Below, piece by piece: positions 10,041 to 24,700 of a stretch of DNA of 64,000 nt (positions within the stretch are counted from its first letter, which is position 1; the number at the start of each line of letters is the position of its first letter). A program made the position numbers and the translations under genes. The stretch spans positions 85,828,610 to 85,892,609 of the forward strand of contig NC_054702.1 of assembly GCF_016097555.1 (NCBI RefSeq). The letters are read 5' to 3'. The DNA comes from Gigantopelta aegis (Eukaryota > Mollusca > Gastropoda > Neomphalida > Peltospiridae). The notes under the pieces are model-generated. The model saw only the letters and a program-made list of their open reading frames with translations, was not told the origin of the DNA and made no database searches.

Positions 10041-12950
10041 AATAGTGCACGGGGCACGTTATGTCAATACTTTTCTTAGAAGAACTACGTCCCTTCTGAC
10101 AAGAAACATAACACAGATATACCTAAGCTTTTCAAATGTATGAGTTATTCTGATCTTCTACCGACAAACTTTCAAAACAATAGGGTTTCTAAAACTCTGC
10201 CAGCATACCACAAGACGGTCTACATTTGAAGTTGTTAAGATTGGTAACCAGTCAGGTTTAAACACTACACGTCTACCGGGAAAATGACAGCTGATGCAAT
10301 GAATATATATATAAATTAAAAAATAATATGTCTCCTACTGGTCTCAAACCAATACCAATGCAACACGAAGAGACCTGACACTCCTATACGTCACCACAAC
10401 TACAGTACAGGTTCGTTTCGCATAGGGGCGTCAGATTTCTTTGTGTAGTGTTGGTGTACTGGTTAACAACATGTAAGTTTAATGTCATGACTGGACTCGA
10501 GAATAATCAAACTTAAGCTCTGTGGCATCAGATTTAGGAAATATTTTTTATTTTACAGGCCTCACGAGAGGTCACAATCATAGAGCAAAGTCACTTCTCT
10601 CTCAAACTTTAGAGAGGGTGAAGTTTTTAACAGCAGGGAGACTTGAATTTTTAATCCGAAAAATAAAATACACAAAAAGAAGTTATCTTAATACAGGTGC
10701 AACTTTTACAATCTGTATTTTAATTTTTTAGTATTTTGTTTTTTTACCGTCTGTACTGCTAATTGATGGATATGTGCTCTATAGTCTTTTTAAATCACCT
10801 TTCCACATGTCCCCTTCTTTTAAAATAATGAAATTTAATTGAACAGCACTAATTTAACCGTTTAGAATTCATTCTCTCACAAGTTTGTCTTTTCATTTCG
10901 CTTAATACTCCATGCAGAGTATTTTCCAAGTAGATTAATCTACCACGGTCAAGCTTAGATTACCCAGAGGCAATTGAATGCGTTACACAGAGTTTCTTAA
11001 TTGATACACTGAATGGGTACTAGTATCCGTGATGGTGTGAAAATTGCTTATCTGCTGCACCTTGTCACTGTTGTTTAACATAAAAAACTCTTTATAGAAT
11101 TTACAGTGGTCGCTTAACACGGGCATTTTAGCGACTTGGGAATCCAGTTTAGGTGGCCGCTGGGTGTGTAGGACAGGTTACCTTTTATTATGAGTGCATA
11201 TACATTAAAAATCCACTAGGACAGGTTTGTTTGTATTATTTTATAATTTTGACATCTGTTTTGTATGTTGAATTTATTAATTATGACAAAGTCTATGTAA
11301 AACTAGTTAATTACTCCCCGCATTTTTTTTCACGTCGAGGTCTGCTGCTCCAAAAAAAAAATGTCAATGTATTTTCCTGTGGAGTATGACCCAAACTCCC
11401 TAAAAACAATGCATTCGCATAGTCTAGATCCCCACCCTTGTACAATTTCCTGCACATTCACCTAGCAATACACTTCAACACGTTTAGGCCAACTATTAGT
11501 GCCAGACACGGGTGTTGTCTGAGCTAGACAGTCTACTGGTATCTGTGAGCCTGTCGCATGATTTTGTGGCACCAGTCTCTCTTGTAACTCTCGGACACTT
11601 CACACATAATTATTAACGAGGTGTTCCTCAATGTCTTCACCATTCATCCGTGATGTGTATAAGTGATGACTATTTTTTAAAAGGCGACACAGATTTCACC
11701 TTACGGTGACTAGCACGGCGAAGTCAGGCTGGTCAGAGTGAAGTTTGGGCTCACTTCGCCCAGTCGTGTGAGCCCTGATTTTAGATACAGTAGTTTGCGA
11801 CTATTTGGTTGCTGACAATTGCCAAAGCATTACATAGAGTTTCCTCAAGCCTTCCTATACATATCAATATCAATAAGGGAGGGGGTGGAGGTGACTTGAG
11901 CTAAATACGCCTATGCTCATTACAGGTCTAATATATGGTAATAATATAAAATTATACATTAAATTATTATATAAACTATATCCAGAGTAATAATAATGAT
12001 GCCTATCACTGCACAGTTGATTACATTTTCTATCTATAAATGGAGCTGGCCATATCCTAAAATTTTCTAAATTCATCTTGCCCCCCCCCCCCCAAAAAAA
12101 TTAACTTGTCCCAAAATGTAAGTAGTTTAAATCAACATTAAACTGTACTTGTCAAAGAATTTCACATCATACAAAGCACTCGTAAGCCCTATATTACTAA
12201 ATATGTTTATTTTCTTTAATTTGTGAATGTTGAACAAAAATTGCTATTGGCATGAATTTTTTTTAAACTTTAAGATTTTACTTTAGAATGATCATTGAAA
12301 ATATGTTACTTTGAGTTAATGATTTCACAGTGAATAATATTAATTTAGGTGGTTTCTGGGTTGTTTTGTTGTTTTGGGGGGAAGGGGAGTCATGACGTAC
12401 AAGTTTTAAAGTGGCAGTATTCAGAATATTTCTATTATTTAGGCATATAGAACAGAAAATCCAATTACGTTTGGTGCATATATGACGCCGCACTCTGCAT
12501 TGGTTTCACTACGCTGGCTTATCCAGGTCAAAAACAAAGCCAGTATTTTGAAAGTGGGACACTTCTGACGGGCTCGTACCGATCTCGGTTTTCATTGGCT
12601 TATCACAAGTATAGAATTCCCCAACAAGAGATCATGTGAGATTTCGCAATTTTTGAACAAATTTAAGTGTCTTGATTGAGGGGTCGTCTCATATCTCCAA
12701 AACATATTTATATCCATAGAGGTATGGTACAACGCCTTTCCAGGGGTCGGTGGGTGGGGGATTTGCATTGAAATTTTAACAATGGCCAGCTGTTGGCATA
12801 CGCGTTACATGTAAGGGGGTGTTACTAATTATGTAACGCTCTAGGGGTAGAGGAAGAGGGTACTGTGTTAGAATTACGTAACATTTTTCAAGACAATATG
12901 TTATTTTTATTCATTACTTAGACCTAAAAAGGTGTTTTTTTGGAAATGCG
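10041..12950. other. Intergenic DNA, nothing recognised
   Basis: No conserved exon or clear transposon end was found. Low-complexity features are an A-run at 11351-11360 and a C-run at about 12081-12093. Around 11690-11780 there are short inverted matches (cacttcgcc / ggcgaagt), too weak to call an element. Confidence 0.35.
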
Positions 12951-12952
12951 CG

Positions 12953-13357
12953 GTCAGTCTAGGATCGATCCCCATCGGCCGGTATATAAAAGGCCATGGT
13001 ATGTGATATCCTGTCTGTGGGATGGTACATATAAACGATCCCTTGCTAAAAAAAAAAAATGTAGCGGGTTTCCAAGGCGCGTGTGCAGGGATTTCAGCAG
13101 GGTTGGGGTTATAGACTGTGTTGAGCGAAGTTTATATGGGGCCATGCTTCCCCCAAAAATACATTTCAATTTTTTTTAAGCTTGGGCAAGTAAGGGTTTC
13201 GACCTCCAATACCCTCCCCCTGCACATGCACCCGATTCCTCTCTAAGATTATATGTCAAAATTACCAAATGTTAGACATCCAACAGCAGATGGAAGGAAG
13301 GATAGGATGTGTTTTATTTAACGACGCACTCAACACATTTTATTTACAGTTATGTGG
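12953..13357. mobile_element. Degenerate SINE copies, two orientations
   Basis: 12953-13077 on plus matches the SINE body (gtctaggatcgatccc, B-box region; aggccatggtatgtgatatcctgtctgtggga; cccttgct; agcgggtttcc). Its tail remnant is at 13250-13290 (accaaatgttagacatccaacagcaga). Immediately after, 13303-13357 holds a minus-strand tail of the second subfamily (gtgttttatttaacgacgcactcaacacattttat). The part between is unrelated. Confidence 0.65.
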
Positions 13358-13359
13358 GG

Positions 13360-15330
13360 GTCGGATGATTTTTTAATCAATATGCTTTATCTTTGATGTC
13401 CTTAAACACCCCCCCCCTAACTTTACCCTTTCCAAACGAAATAATATTTATTTGAATTTGTCGATTTTAACACATAAAATTAAGAAGTGAAAACGTTCAT
13501 TGTCTGCTTTAGTATATTTTATTTTAAAATATATACATGATTAATGTGTTACTAGTATACAAACTAAACTTTGAAAGTTCTACTGACACTTTATAAAATA
13601 TCAATTCTGAAATAGGAAGGTAGGACTGTCGATAATATGTTGTTAAGATCAAACCGATTTTAACTAAAGACTCCAGTACCGTATCCTCAACCGAACGTTC
13701 TTCGTACAGTGCAAGATTTTTCTTTTAATTTTTTGAGACGAACCCTACAATTTGAAATCGGCAAACGCACGTGTTAACTGAAACTGACAACAGGCTGTCG
13801 TTTGTGCTTTGCCGAGCTATGGTGGCACAGGCAACGAATCAAGTGTATAAGTTTGACAATATCCGTTCATAGTGAACACACATGACTTTTTTAAAAGTGC
13901 ATTTGAGCTTGTAGTTCACATTTGTACATGATGTTATAATATGGTAACCAGAGAATGTAACTTTAATTAATTTTAAAAAGTATACCCCTCTATTTTTCAG
14001 GATGAATTGTACTTTTAGAATGCAGGACATTGCATTTCTGAACATTTAATTTTTACAATGTTCAGGGGGAGTATACCCTCAGTTTTCCTTAGAAATTCCG
14101 GCACTTGGCACTCTTGATGTGAGTGCGACCCACAGACTCAGTTGGAGACTGCTTTGATCCCATTACAAATTTACCTGCATGCACCCCTACTCACTGTTCT
14201 TTAACATTTAGTTAATTAAATGTTAATTGCATGTATATTTAATACATCAATTTAATTGGGAAACAAATGCGAAAACTTGTAGATGGACAACCTAATTTCG
14301 TAATACAAAGCGTTACTACATTAGCTACTACTTATCCATTTTAGTAACATGCTGGATTGTAACATTCTAAACAGCTTTTTCTCAATTCTTCAACATTTTC
14401 AGCAATTTACTGCACGGACACCAACATGAAATACCATCATTTACAAATAAATGCCTAATTTCTTAAATGCCTTAAAAAAGGAGGGGCACTTATTCAAAGA
14501 TGTGGGTCTACATCCGGTCAAATATGGTACTCAGTATAATAATCAAGGGACACACACACTACATGTATAGGAGATAGATGGATGGGGAGGGATTGGTCAG
14601 TTATATTTTTGTTTACTTGCAAAACAAATCAAAGTCTGTGAACGACCTCGCAGTCTTGGCCAAACTTTGAAATGACGGACGATGCTTGCTACAGAATTAC
14701 AAAAGTGATAAAGAGGCAGTTTGTGTTCAGAAATTTTGGTTGCCCGGTAGAGGACTGAATTGTATATTTTGCTCATCTGAGCACATTTTTACTCGTCTGG
14801 GGAAAGCAGATGAGTACTTATGGCCAGCCCTGATAAATTATATCGATGACAAGCCTCCTGTAAATAAGCTTATCATTTGTCAAGCTTTGTCAGTCACAAA
14901 CTGCACATACGTTAACTTAATTGTGACGATTGTCAATTAAGCAATCAAAATTAAATAGAAATTTTTATTTTGAAATAACTAAAGTACACATTATTCAATA
15001 TGTTTATTAGGAGCTATGTGTTATTATAAAGTTATTTGAGTTACGAATTTTAATTTCATAGGCCTCACCTCAGTGATTCATGAATTTTATTTTTCAGTTA
15101 TACTTGTACTTTTTTTAAACGTTTATTTAATAAAATATATTCCTTGGCTTGGCTTCGTGGAAAGATACATGTATCAACTGTAGTTCATTTCCAAATGAAA
15201 TTGCGAAATGTCAAAAAGTCTGGTGAAACATCAACTTGTTTGGTAATAAACAGTATGCTTCCCCCGATCCATGTGCTTATAAATTGCATCATTTTATCCA
15301 AGTAATAATCTTCTAACTAAGATGCGGACA
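13360..15330. other. Intergenic DNA upstream of CMTR1, nothing recognised
   Basis: The missing 5' coding exon and promoter of CMTR1 should lie here or further left, but no ATG-initiated lysine-rich peptide ending in a phase-1 donor could be picked out. The open frame at 14686-14940 has no motif support. Confidence 0.35.
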
Positions 15331-15480
15331 CAACAGACTGAGACTTCATTTGCACAGAACATTCAAAATTGGTGATTCCGAAGATTGCCATTGTGGACAA
15401 GCAGCTGAAACACCCGAACATATTCTACAACACTGCAGGCTACACAACACATCCAGACAATTAATATGGAGTACTGTTTA
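15330..15480 (+). mobile_element. LINE open-reading-frame 3' scrap (C-terminal zinc-knuckle region)
   Basis: Plus-strand translation gives RLRLHLHRTFKIGDSEDCHCG, then QAAETPEHILQHCRLHN. This is the C-x-C...H-x3-C arrangement (CHCG..ETPEHILQHC) found at the C-terminus of many non-LTR retrotransposon reverse transcriptases. Only this end is present, as expected of a heavily truncated LINE copy. It lies about 370 bp before the first visible CMTR1 exon. Confidence 0.7.
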
Positions 15481-15850
15481 AAGGGGTTTCAATGCATGTT
15501 GTAACTACATGTATATATATATAAATAAACATGTATGTAATTAATAATAATAACATTATTTCAACATTTGATGAAAGACACATTTTCATTTATGATAGGC
15601 TCAAACTGATCGACATATGTCATTTTGACAGGCACCTCTAAAAAATGTTATTTCCACTGGACTAAAACAAATGATTTAAAGAGTATTAACATTCTAGTAT
15701 TAACATTCTAGTCTGAAATACTGGAGTCGAGTCTGACTTTATGTCCCATGGCCTATATGTTTGGTCAGTGACCGAAAAGATAGAAATTTATATACCTTGC
15801 CAATATATGTTGTGATTGCAGGTTAAAAGCTAGTTATATACTCTTTTCAG

Positions 15851-18800
15851 ATTCTGATGACGAAACTGACAGTGACAAGAGATCATTTGATAGTGGAATA
15901 TATGAAGGAGCTTCTGCTGAAGATGGACGTCAGACAAAGTTGACTAGTAAAGTTAGAACTAGATTAATCCTTGGAAAGAGGTCCTATCAACCTGTTGATA
16001 TTGGTTATAATGCAAAACATGGTGAAGAAGTGTATCCAACACAACCTCATGTGAAGTATATAAAAGCTGAACCTGGTTCTGTAAAGCAGTCAACTGGCAC
16101 AATGGAGCCCCCTCATATTGGTTTTGGTGGACAAGCAGTGTCACAGATAAAGTGTTTTAAAACTGAAGCTGGATCTGTGAATACGAGTTTACTCCACGGA
16201 AAACAGGCATTTAAAAGTGTGCCACCTCCTGATAATGGTTTTAATGAAAAACTTGAAGATCAAGATGAAGGGGATTTGATGGCGCCTCATGCCAAGTATA
16301 TTAAGACAAACAGTGATGCAAGACCAGCTGAAGCCAGTTCTGTTGTCGGACGGATGATGGTACGGTATTGTTTGTTTTTTATGTGTAATGATCTTTTTGA
16401 GAGTTCTTAATGAGACTGGCCTGAGTTTGCTGCCTTTGTTAAGGAAGGAAGGAAATGGTTTATTTAACAAAACACTGAATTTTTTTTTTTACGGTTATAT
16501 ATTTATTTTATATATATTTTCGATTAACAGCAAGGGATCATTTACATGCACCACCCCATAGACAGGATAGCACATACCATGACCTTTTATTACCAGTCAT
16601 GGTACATTGGCTGGAGCAAGAAATAACCCAATGGGCCCAGTTATGGGGATCAATCCCAAACCGACTGCGCAACAAGCGAGTGCTTTACCACTGGGCTACA
16701 TCTCACCCCTCCTTTGTTAAAGGGAGGATCAACTCAAACAAGAGCCTTGTGTATTGGAAAGATGCATACCTGGACCACCAACACATGCTGACACTTTAAC
16801 AAATGAAAAAAACATAATTTTAGAGTTATTAAAAAAACATGATTATTCCTGCTAACTGGGGGCAGCCATTTTGTTTTGTTTTTGTGACGTCCAGTGGTAT
16901 AGCTTGGGGCAAAGTGACGTCAGCTCCGTCCTACTTCTCTATGCACAGTGTAAACAAACGCTCTAATTTACTACAAGGTGCTTCGCTTTTATCAACCAGA
17001 CTTGTAAAACAACATAAATGACTTGATATTATAATAAACTATTTAACTAAATATATTTCAGTTTGCATCAGTATAACGAAATGGAGTTATAGTATTTTTT
17101 TTCTTTTAAAAAATCCAAAGAAAAAATGCATATTATTAGGCCTATTGGTAGGGTACGTTCGAGCAAAAACAACCACTCACGATACCCAAGTGATAATTTT
17201 CTTTTCTTTGGGACTATGTAATTGGTCAGTTTTGTGATTTTAGATGGGAAAGTTTACTTAATCAAGGGTTTTACAGAATTACTTACAGTAATAAAGCAGG
17301 ACAGCTGATAATGACCATTACGATTTGAGGTTATCACACAATACCCTGTGATCTTAATGAAAGAGGCACGTCTTTTTAGTGTGTCTAGACACAGTGTCTG
17401 GGGATTGTTAAATATACACCTGCCAATCAGAACCACAGGTACAGGCCACGGAAAGAAAATACCAATTAACCAAGAAAACATTCCGACTATTATTTCAGTG
17501 CGTGGGTTAATTTATATACAAAACATAATACAGTTATTTCAACATTTTGACAATGGTGGTTTATTTTGTATTGAAAAATAAACCACATATACACGTTGCT
17601 GTGTTACTGGGATGGATATTATTACAGAACATTGCGATGCATCCGCAAAAATCAGGTATGTTTTGTTTCTTCAGTTTGAAGACTAATTCCTGACGTGACA
17701 TGTTAGGTATTATGTAACCACCAGCTCACCAGAGGGCATATTCACTGGGATGGTACAAAATGGCTGTGCCCGTTATATATTATAGCTGTCACATTTAACC
17801 ATTTTAATAATTAACTATACGATTATACTTGTTGATATTAAGCAATAATGTGCGTTATATATCGTTGAATATGCATACCAGTCCAAAAGCCTTGTGTCCG
17901 ACTAACAGAGCCTATGCAGCAACTAAAGTTACATATTATTATTATACATGTGACTATAATAATTTTCATATTTGGCTTCAGTGTCTGTATATGCAATGTG
18001 TTTCTTGTCACCTTAATAAATGGTGGCTTAAAAACTTGTCCAGAAGAAAGTTATTAAAAAAAGTCAATAACCAGTCATATAATTCATTCCTTATTTTAAT
18101 TCTCTAAGATTTATTTTATCAGATAAGTCACCTATTTTTTCATCAGTATTATTTTATTATTTTCAGGCTAAGATGGGGTACAAAGAAGGAAAAGGATTGG
18201 GAAAGTTTGGTCAAGGTCGTGTTCAGATTGTGGAAGCCTCTAAACACCGAGGGCGACGAGGTCTTGGTATGAAACTTGAGGGTTTAGAAGCCACAGATGT
18301 CGAGTGGAACTTTGCAATGGAAGAGGTAAACCAGTCTACTTTAGCAAGTGGTCATCTGTTTACTGTAGAAATGTTTTATTAGTCCTCAACCTGTCCTACC
18401 GGAGGGGAGTATAAATTTTGTTTCCATCTTGTCCCACATATAGTTTTCCGGACTTTTATTTCACAATGTGCCTCAAAATAAAGAGCTGAAATTTTGTATA
18501 TAGCTATATCATGTACAGTTGTAGATCATGTTTGATTTTCATGGGGATTTATTCATTTTTGACAGAGTTATGGTCAGATCAAGTTTGACTTTCATGGGAA
18601 TTTAATCAAGCAATCAAGTATGTCTTCATGTACATGTACTTGTTTTTGCAAACACAGACACATATTTATTCCTTTTTATTTTGGTGAAGTTTTCTCTAAG
18701 TCAATCTTCATTATTATTGTTGGTTTTGGGTTTAAAAAAAAAAAATTATACAATAGCAATTGCTGGTGTGGCTAGCATATAAGTGATATTGATGTATGTG

Positions 18801-20192
18801 TTGTTTGTTGTTTATAAGTTATGACAAAGTACATCTGTTTTCAGGTAGCAGTGGATGAGGAGGTTGAATGGCTTCCACCATGCGATCTACCTGTGCCATC
18901 TCTTGAGGAAATGTTGACTTGGAAAGTTATTGGCCCTGTGAGTAACTGTTTATTTTATCTATATTTAATATTTCACTGACAAGAATGTTTTACTTGTTTA
19001 GAATTTATAAAGATACTGGGCTGAATTTGCGAAGCCTGGTGTGTTTTTTAACGCAGGTGCATAAGTATTGTAAATACATGTAGTTACATGCGTTTAACTC
19101 AAAAACATGCTTTGTAAAGTTGGCTCACTTTTTTGTCACTTTATAATGTACACAGAAATATGAAAGGAGGTTGAATCATTTGTTACTTTCTTTATGCTGA
19201 ATAAATGTAACAAAACTTTATCCATGTGTCCAATTCTGTTTAAGAAGTACATAAACAAAATAGTTTGCCACTGTTGCACATAAGCACATTTAATTTTAAA
19301 TTTTATTATATTCTCTAATTGAGGTTTGTGCATTGTCAAAATGGTAAAATAATATTTGACATGTTTAAATTTATATTTCTTGCAGAAGAAGAGAACAATA
19401 GATGATGAAGATAAATTTTGTCCTTCTAAGCTAGTGAAGCTTATTTTAAACTCTAAGGTAATTTAAAACTGTATGTTTTTGCATGTGTGTTTGTCGGAAG
19501 ACCCTTCCCATAACCAACAATTGCACATGCTATTTCCAGTTTTTAATTGTTTGAATTATTTAAAGGTTCAGTCTAGACCCAGTGATGAAATTTATTATTT
19601 TAATGATGACATTATTCCCAAAAAAGCAGAAGCTTAGAAAATGACATCAAGTTTTATTATGTAAAATAGCAATAATCTAACCACTAATGGATCAATATCA
19701 CTATAGTCATCAGAAGTCAATCACTAATTCTTGTGAAATCAATTGAGAATTAATTGTCAAATAGTTCAGACAGTGAGTACACCCCCAATTTTTTTTATAA
19801 TGCATTGATTAAATATTCCTCACAGAAAAAATTACAAGATACTAGTACTTTATTGTCCATGGAAAATAGCATTTAGGTATTACTTAAGAGATACGTATGT
19901 AAAGATTCCATGTAAATCCATGAATCCGCCGAGTCATGTATTGAACTCTGTTTTGTCTCACATATAGATAGAGATGTGGTCATTGTTAAACAGATTTTTA
20001 CACCAACTTGTTAACGCAAAACATTTTTTTTAATTTCTTCAATTTTTAGAATGTTTTTGATCAACTGGAGCCTGAGGAAATGCGCCGAGCAAGAACTCGA
20101 TCCAATCCATATGAAACCATCCGAGGAGTTTTCTTCTTAAACAGGTAAAATTATATTATTAGCATTGTATAATATCAAACTTTGCAAGTACA

Positions 20193-20267
<75 letters not shown>

Positions 20268-21715
20268 TCAAGCGTAATTTTTTCAGTACTGAAGAGGACC
20301 AAACAGCTCAAGATAATGGTGGATTGAGATAAACATTATAGTAGTTGTTTGTGAAAATGTCTTTACCTGTAGGCCAGTGAGATGATAGACGTCAAGCAAT
20401 GTGTTACTATTATAATTATATTTTCATGGTTTTCCCCCTTAAAATGTGCCTTGAAACATTTCAAGTGCTATATTTTAGAGTGTCTTTAGTTATTTCTTAA
20501 TATTGTCATTTGGTAAGGGTAGTCTTTAGTGGTTCTGACAAACGTTTTCCTATAGTTTTATGGCTGTGCTATGGTAGTACACAAAATATTGTTACTTTAT
20601 TTTTTTTTTTTTCAGAGCTGCAATGAAATTAGCAAACATTGATGCTGTTCTTGATTTTATGTTCACAAATCCTAGAGACTCAAACGGTGTAAGTATATTA
20701 TGTTTTATTTATTTAAGTATAGTGTAGAATTTTTAGGTTGTAGTGTACTGTGGTTGTTATCATTTATGTTTATACTATCAAATCTCTTGAGTAGATGACC
20801 TGATGGAGCTTGAACTCAAATGTGGAAATTTATATATTCCAGCCATAGATATTACAAGGAATAATTTAAGCTCATGACTATGTTAATTATTTTGTAGAAT
20901 AAGTCTATATGATTCTCATAGCATGGCATATTTGCTTTAATAAGTTGACTTAGCAATTTAATATGATTTGTCAAAATTAACATTTTAATTCATGAAATCC
21001 ATTAGGAATAATGAAAATTTGTTTGTTTTGTTTAACAACACCACTAGAGCACATTGATTTATTAATCATCGGCTATTGGATGTCAAACATTTGGTAATTC
21101 TGACACATTTTCTTAATGCTGCAAGGGATCTTTTATATGCACTATCCCACAGACAGGAAAGCCAAGGCCTTTGACCAGTTGTGGTGCACTGCTTGGAACA
21201 AGAAACAAACCCAGTCAGTTGGATGGATCCACCGAGGTGGTTTGATCCTGTGATGCAAGCACCTCAAGCGAGCACTCGACCGACTGCGCTAAATCCCACC
21301 CCTAAATATGTTTATATGACAAGCTGTTGTCAGTTTTAGAACTGAGACAGCTGTGTTATTAATTTGGTTTAAAGATACTTATAACTGATACCTAATTAGA
21401 GCTATATACTTAACTTTATTTTCAGCATCCGGTTGTGGGCAATAATGACCTGCTCTATTTTGCTGATATTTGTGCGGGCCCAGGTGGTTTCAGCGAGTAC
21501 GTTCTGTGGAGAACCAAGGGCGACTCCAAGGGATTTGGGTTCACTCTTAAAGGCAACTGCGACTTCAAACTGGAAGATTTTTTTGCAGGTCCTTCGGAAA
21601 TGTTTGAGCCTCATTATGGTAAATACCTTAACTAATTTGTGGTATAAAATGTCTTGCATGTATAATTAAATAATTAGACCACATGTACATGCATGTATAT
21701 TGATAATTTGATTGA

Positions 21716-21751
<36 letters not shown>

Positions 21752-24700
21752 TGTCATATACATGTAATGCACCACTCATTGTCAACCCTAAATCTATTAA
21801 AAAGTTATTGATATATAAATATTTGTGTCATTTTGAAAGGCACTGACACTAATTATTAGGCAGTGTAACATATTTTCCACTGTTACTTCTATCTATTGTA
21901 TTTTATGTAAAACGGAAGAAGTATGTGCCCCTCAAACCAGGGCCAATGACTTTAATATTAATTATATTAACAAAATCCTAATAAATTATTATAGTCAGTT
22001 GTAATGGTAATTTAGCAGAGTTTATATGATTTCCAGATTATATTAATGCACAAGGAATTTTTTCTTGTTGAAACCACCTTTAACATCGCCACTGGACCAA
22101 AGAAAATGATGATAATAATAAATGGACTAATCATAGAGATTTCCATTTGTTTGTTTCTAAGAATATTCAGTACTTTATGTAAAGAATACATTATTAAAAT
22201 GAAATTATATTTGATTATTTATTATGTTCTTTCCTGTTATTTCATATTTTGGGTATTATTGTTTGTGTGTATTTCAGGAGTAGGTGGGCTTGAAGGTGAC
22301 GGAGATATTTTCAATCGAGTCAATCAAGAAGCATTTACTAAGTTTGTGCTGGATCAGACCGATGGCAAAGGCGTTCACTTTGTTATGGCAGATGGAGTAA
22401 GAATATTACCGTTATATTCAACACATTGGTTTTAATATTAATTTACTATTTTTATTTAAGTAATAAAATGTTGTTTTCCTTAAACATGTCAGAATTATAT
22501 GACAATATATTTTATGTAAGATTTCATACAAAATGATGTTTAGTGGCATGTGATATGCACTTTTATTATTAGTTAAATATTGGGATAATAAATTGTTCCA
22601 TAAATTAGCCTCTTCTCAATACATTTTCATACACACTCTACATTTCTGCAATGTGACACAAACTAAGTGCTTTGCAGGTTAAACCTTGAATTCTGTATAT
22701 GTATTTTGAAAAGCTATGTAACATTTAAGGTAAAAAAATTATTCCATTCATCATTAAAATGACATTGTTGTGTCATTTACATATTTGTGCAATGGAATCA
22801 TGTGATGTGTTTTTTCTAGGGTTTTTCAGTGGAGGGTCAGGAAAACATCCAGGAGATTCTGTCGAAACAGCTGTATCTGTGTCAGTTCCTGGTGGCTATG
22901 GCTATTCTCCGAGATGGTATGTCCGTCTCTTCTCATTACTTTAAATTTATACAGGTGCACAGCTAAACCACTGAAAATATTACCATCATGGGCATACGGG
23001 CACCCATTTTTGTAGGAGGTGGGGGCAGGCTGATTTTTGTCTGAATTAAAAACAAATGCCTGAATCTGAATACCAACATTTATTCATATTAGCATTACTG
23101 CCAAATAGCTACACTGTGTATAAGGTTGCAAACAAATCACTATGCATTTTAACATGGACTACAACTAATAGAAGTATGGAAAAACAGGGCAATAGGATTC
23201 ACGCTATCTCATTTTGCCCAAATATCTCTTATCGTTTTTGCCTGAATTTAAGGATTTGCTCCAATACTGGGTGGGGGTATTGCCTGCCCCTCTACCACCC
23301 CCCACTGCCCCCCCCCCCCCCCCCCCGTCTCATACACTTATGTTGACTATTACCTTACATGTATGGCATATGGCATTATTTTAAGTTGGTAAATATCTTT
23401 ATATTTATAACTCTTGATTCATGAAATTGAATAAGATTTTACCCTCCTATATGTATTTAGCATTATTTTAAAAAAAATTACATTTGATACATTAAGCTTG
23501 CTTTGTTATGGTATTAACCTATACCCTCAGTATGTTATTCATGGAAATGATTTTGTTGAATTTTAATTTTCAGTATCCAGATTGAAGTCAAAAGTTTGTC
23601 ACTGGAGATAGGTATACTGTTATTGTATGTTCCTCATGTACATATGACTTAGGAGTGTGTTTCATTGACCCTTCTGGTGAATGAAAAATTTTTTGTATGT
23701 TTTATGTAAAATTGTGATAATTACAGGTACATTATAATTCAATTTTAGTGCTGAAATATTTAATATTTAATGTTTTTTCCTATTTGTTTCAGGAGGTAAT
23801 TTTGTCTGCAAGTTGTTTGATCTCTTTACTCCATTCAGTGTTGGCCTTGTGTATTTGATGCATCGTGCATTTCACAAAATAACCATTTTTAATCCAGTGA
23901 CCAGCCGACCAGCCAACTCAGAAAGGTAATCAGATTCACAGTGGTTATTTGTTTTTTGTTAAACTTTAATTTTTATTTAACGCCTGGTTTATTTTATTAT
24001 GAATATAGTGTGTCGTTTTATCGGATTACAACTTGTAAAGGGTGTTGTAATCCACTAATTTTAAACAAAATTCATTTAAATCACCTCAATTTCCGCTACA
24101 CACACACACATGCACACATGCACGCATGCACACATACATACACACACACCTTTTTAACTAAGCTAATCTTTGTTCTCTTTCTTTTATCAATATTATATTT
24201 TAAAATAATAATCAAGAAGGGGATGTCACTATTCACAACATAAAAGGATCGTGGTGGCAGGTCTGTGTGTTTGAACATATGTGGCCCTCAAGGTAGCATA
24301 ACACTAAATAGTTTCTGGCTCAGTCAAAGTTCGAGGTGCACCCAACTTTTCATTAAACTGTTAATGCTACTACTGTCATTGGTGATAAATGCGACAGGGT
24401 TCGTTATCATGTAATATTTCATTTGGCTAGTAAATTTCTCTAATTTAATTTGTGTCAATGTACGTACCAGATACTATTGTACTTCAAACATGTGCGGAGT
24501 CCCACTAAAAATAAGATAACAATGTTCGTGTGGAATTACGGTTTACTTTAAGGGTATGGGGTGGTAGTTCATATCAATAAATTGTATATGTTTTAACCAC
24601 ATATGCTACTATTGTTGTCTGTGTGATTTGATTTGATGGTATACACCATCAATAGTCATGTGTTACCTTCTGCATCAGTTGTAAGACACCTTGGTAGCTT

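Noticed and set aside
9883-10143. Repetitive DE-rich open frames over the GGACGAAT repeats (both strands)
   Set aside because: Translation of a tandem palindromic TIR of the MULE; not a protein.
22046-22435. 129-residue plus frame as a single exon
   Set aside because: Only 22278-22396 is CMTR1 coding, with a good acceptor and donor; the hydrophobic N-terminal part is intron.
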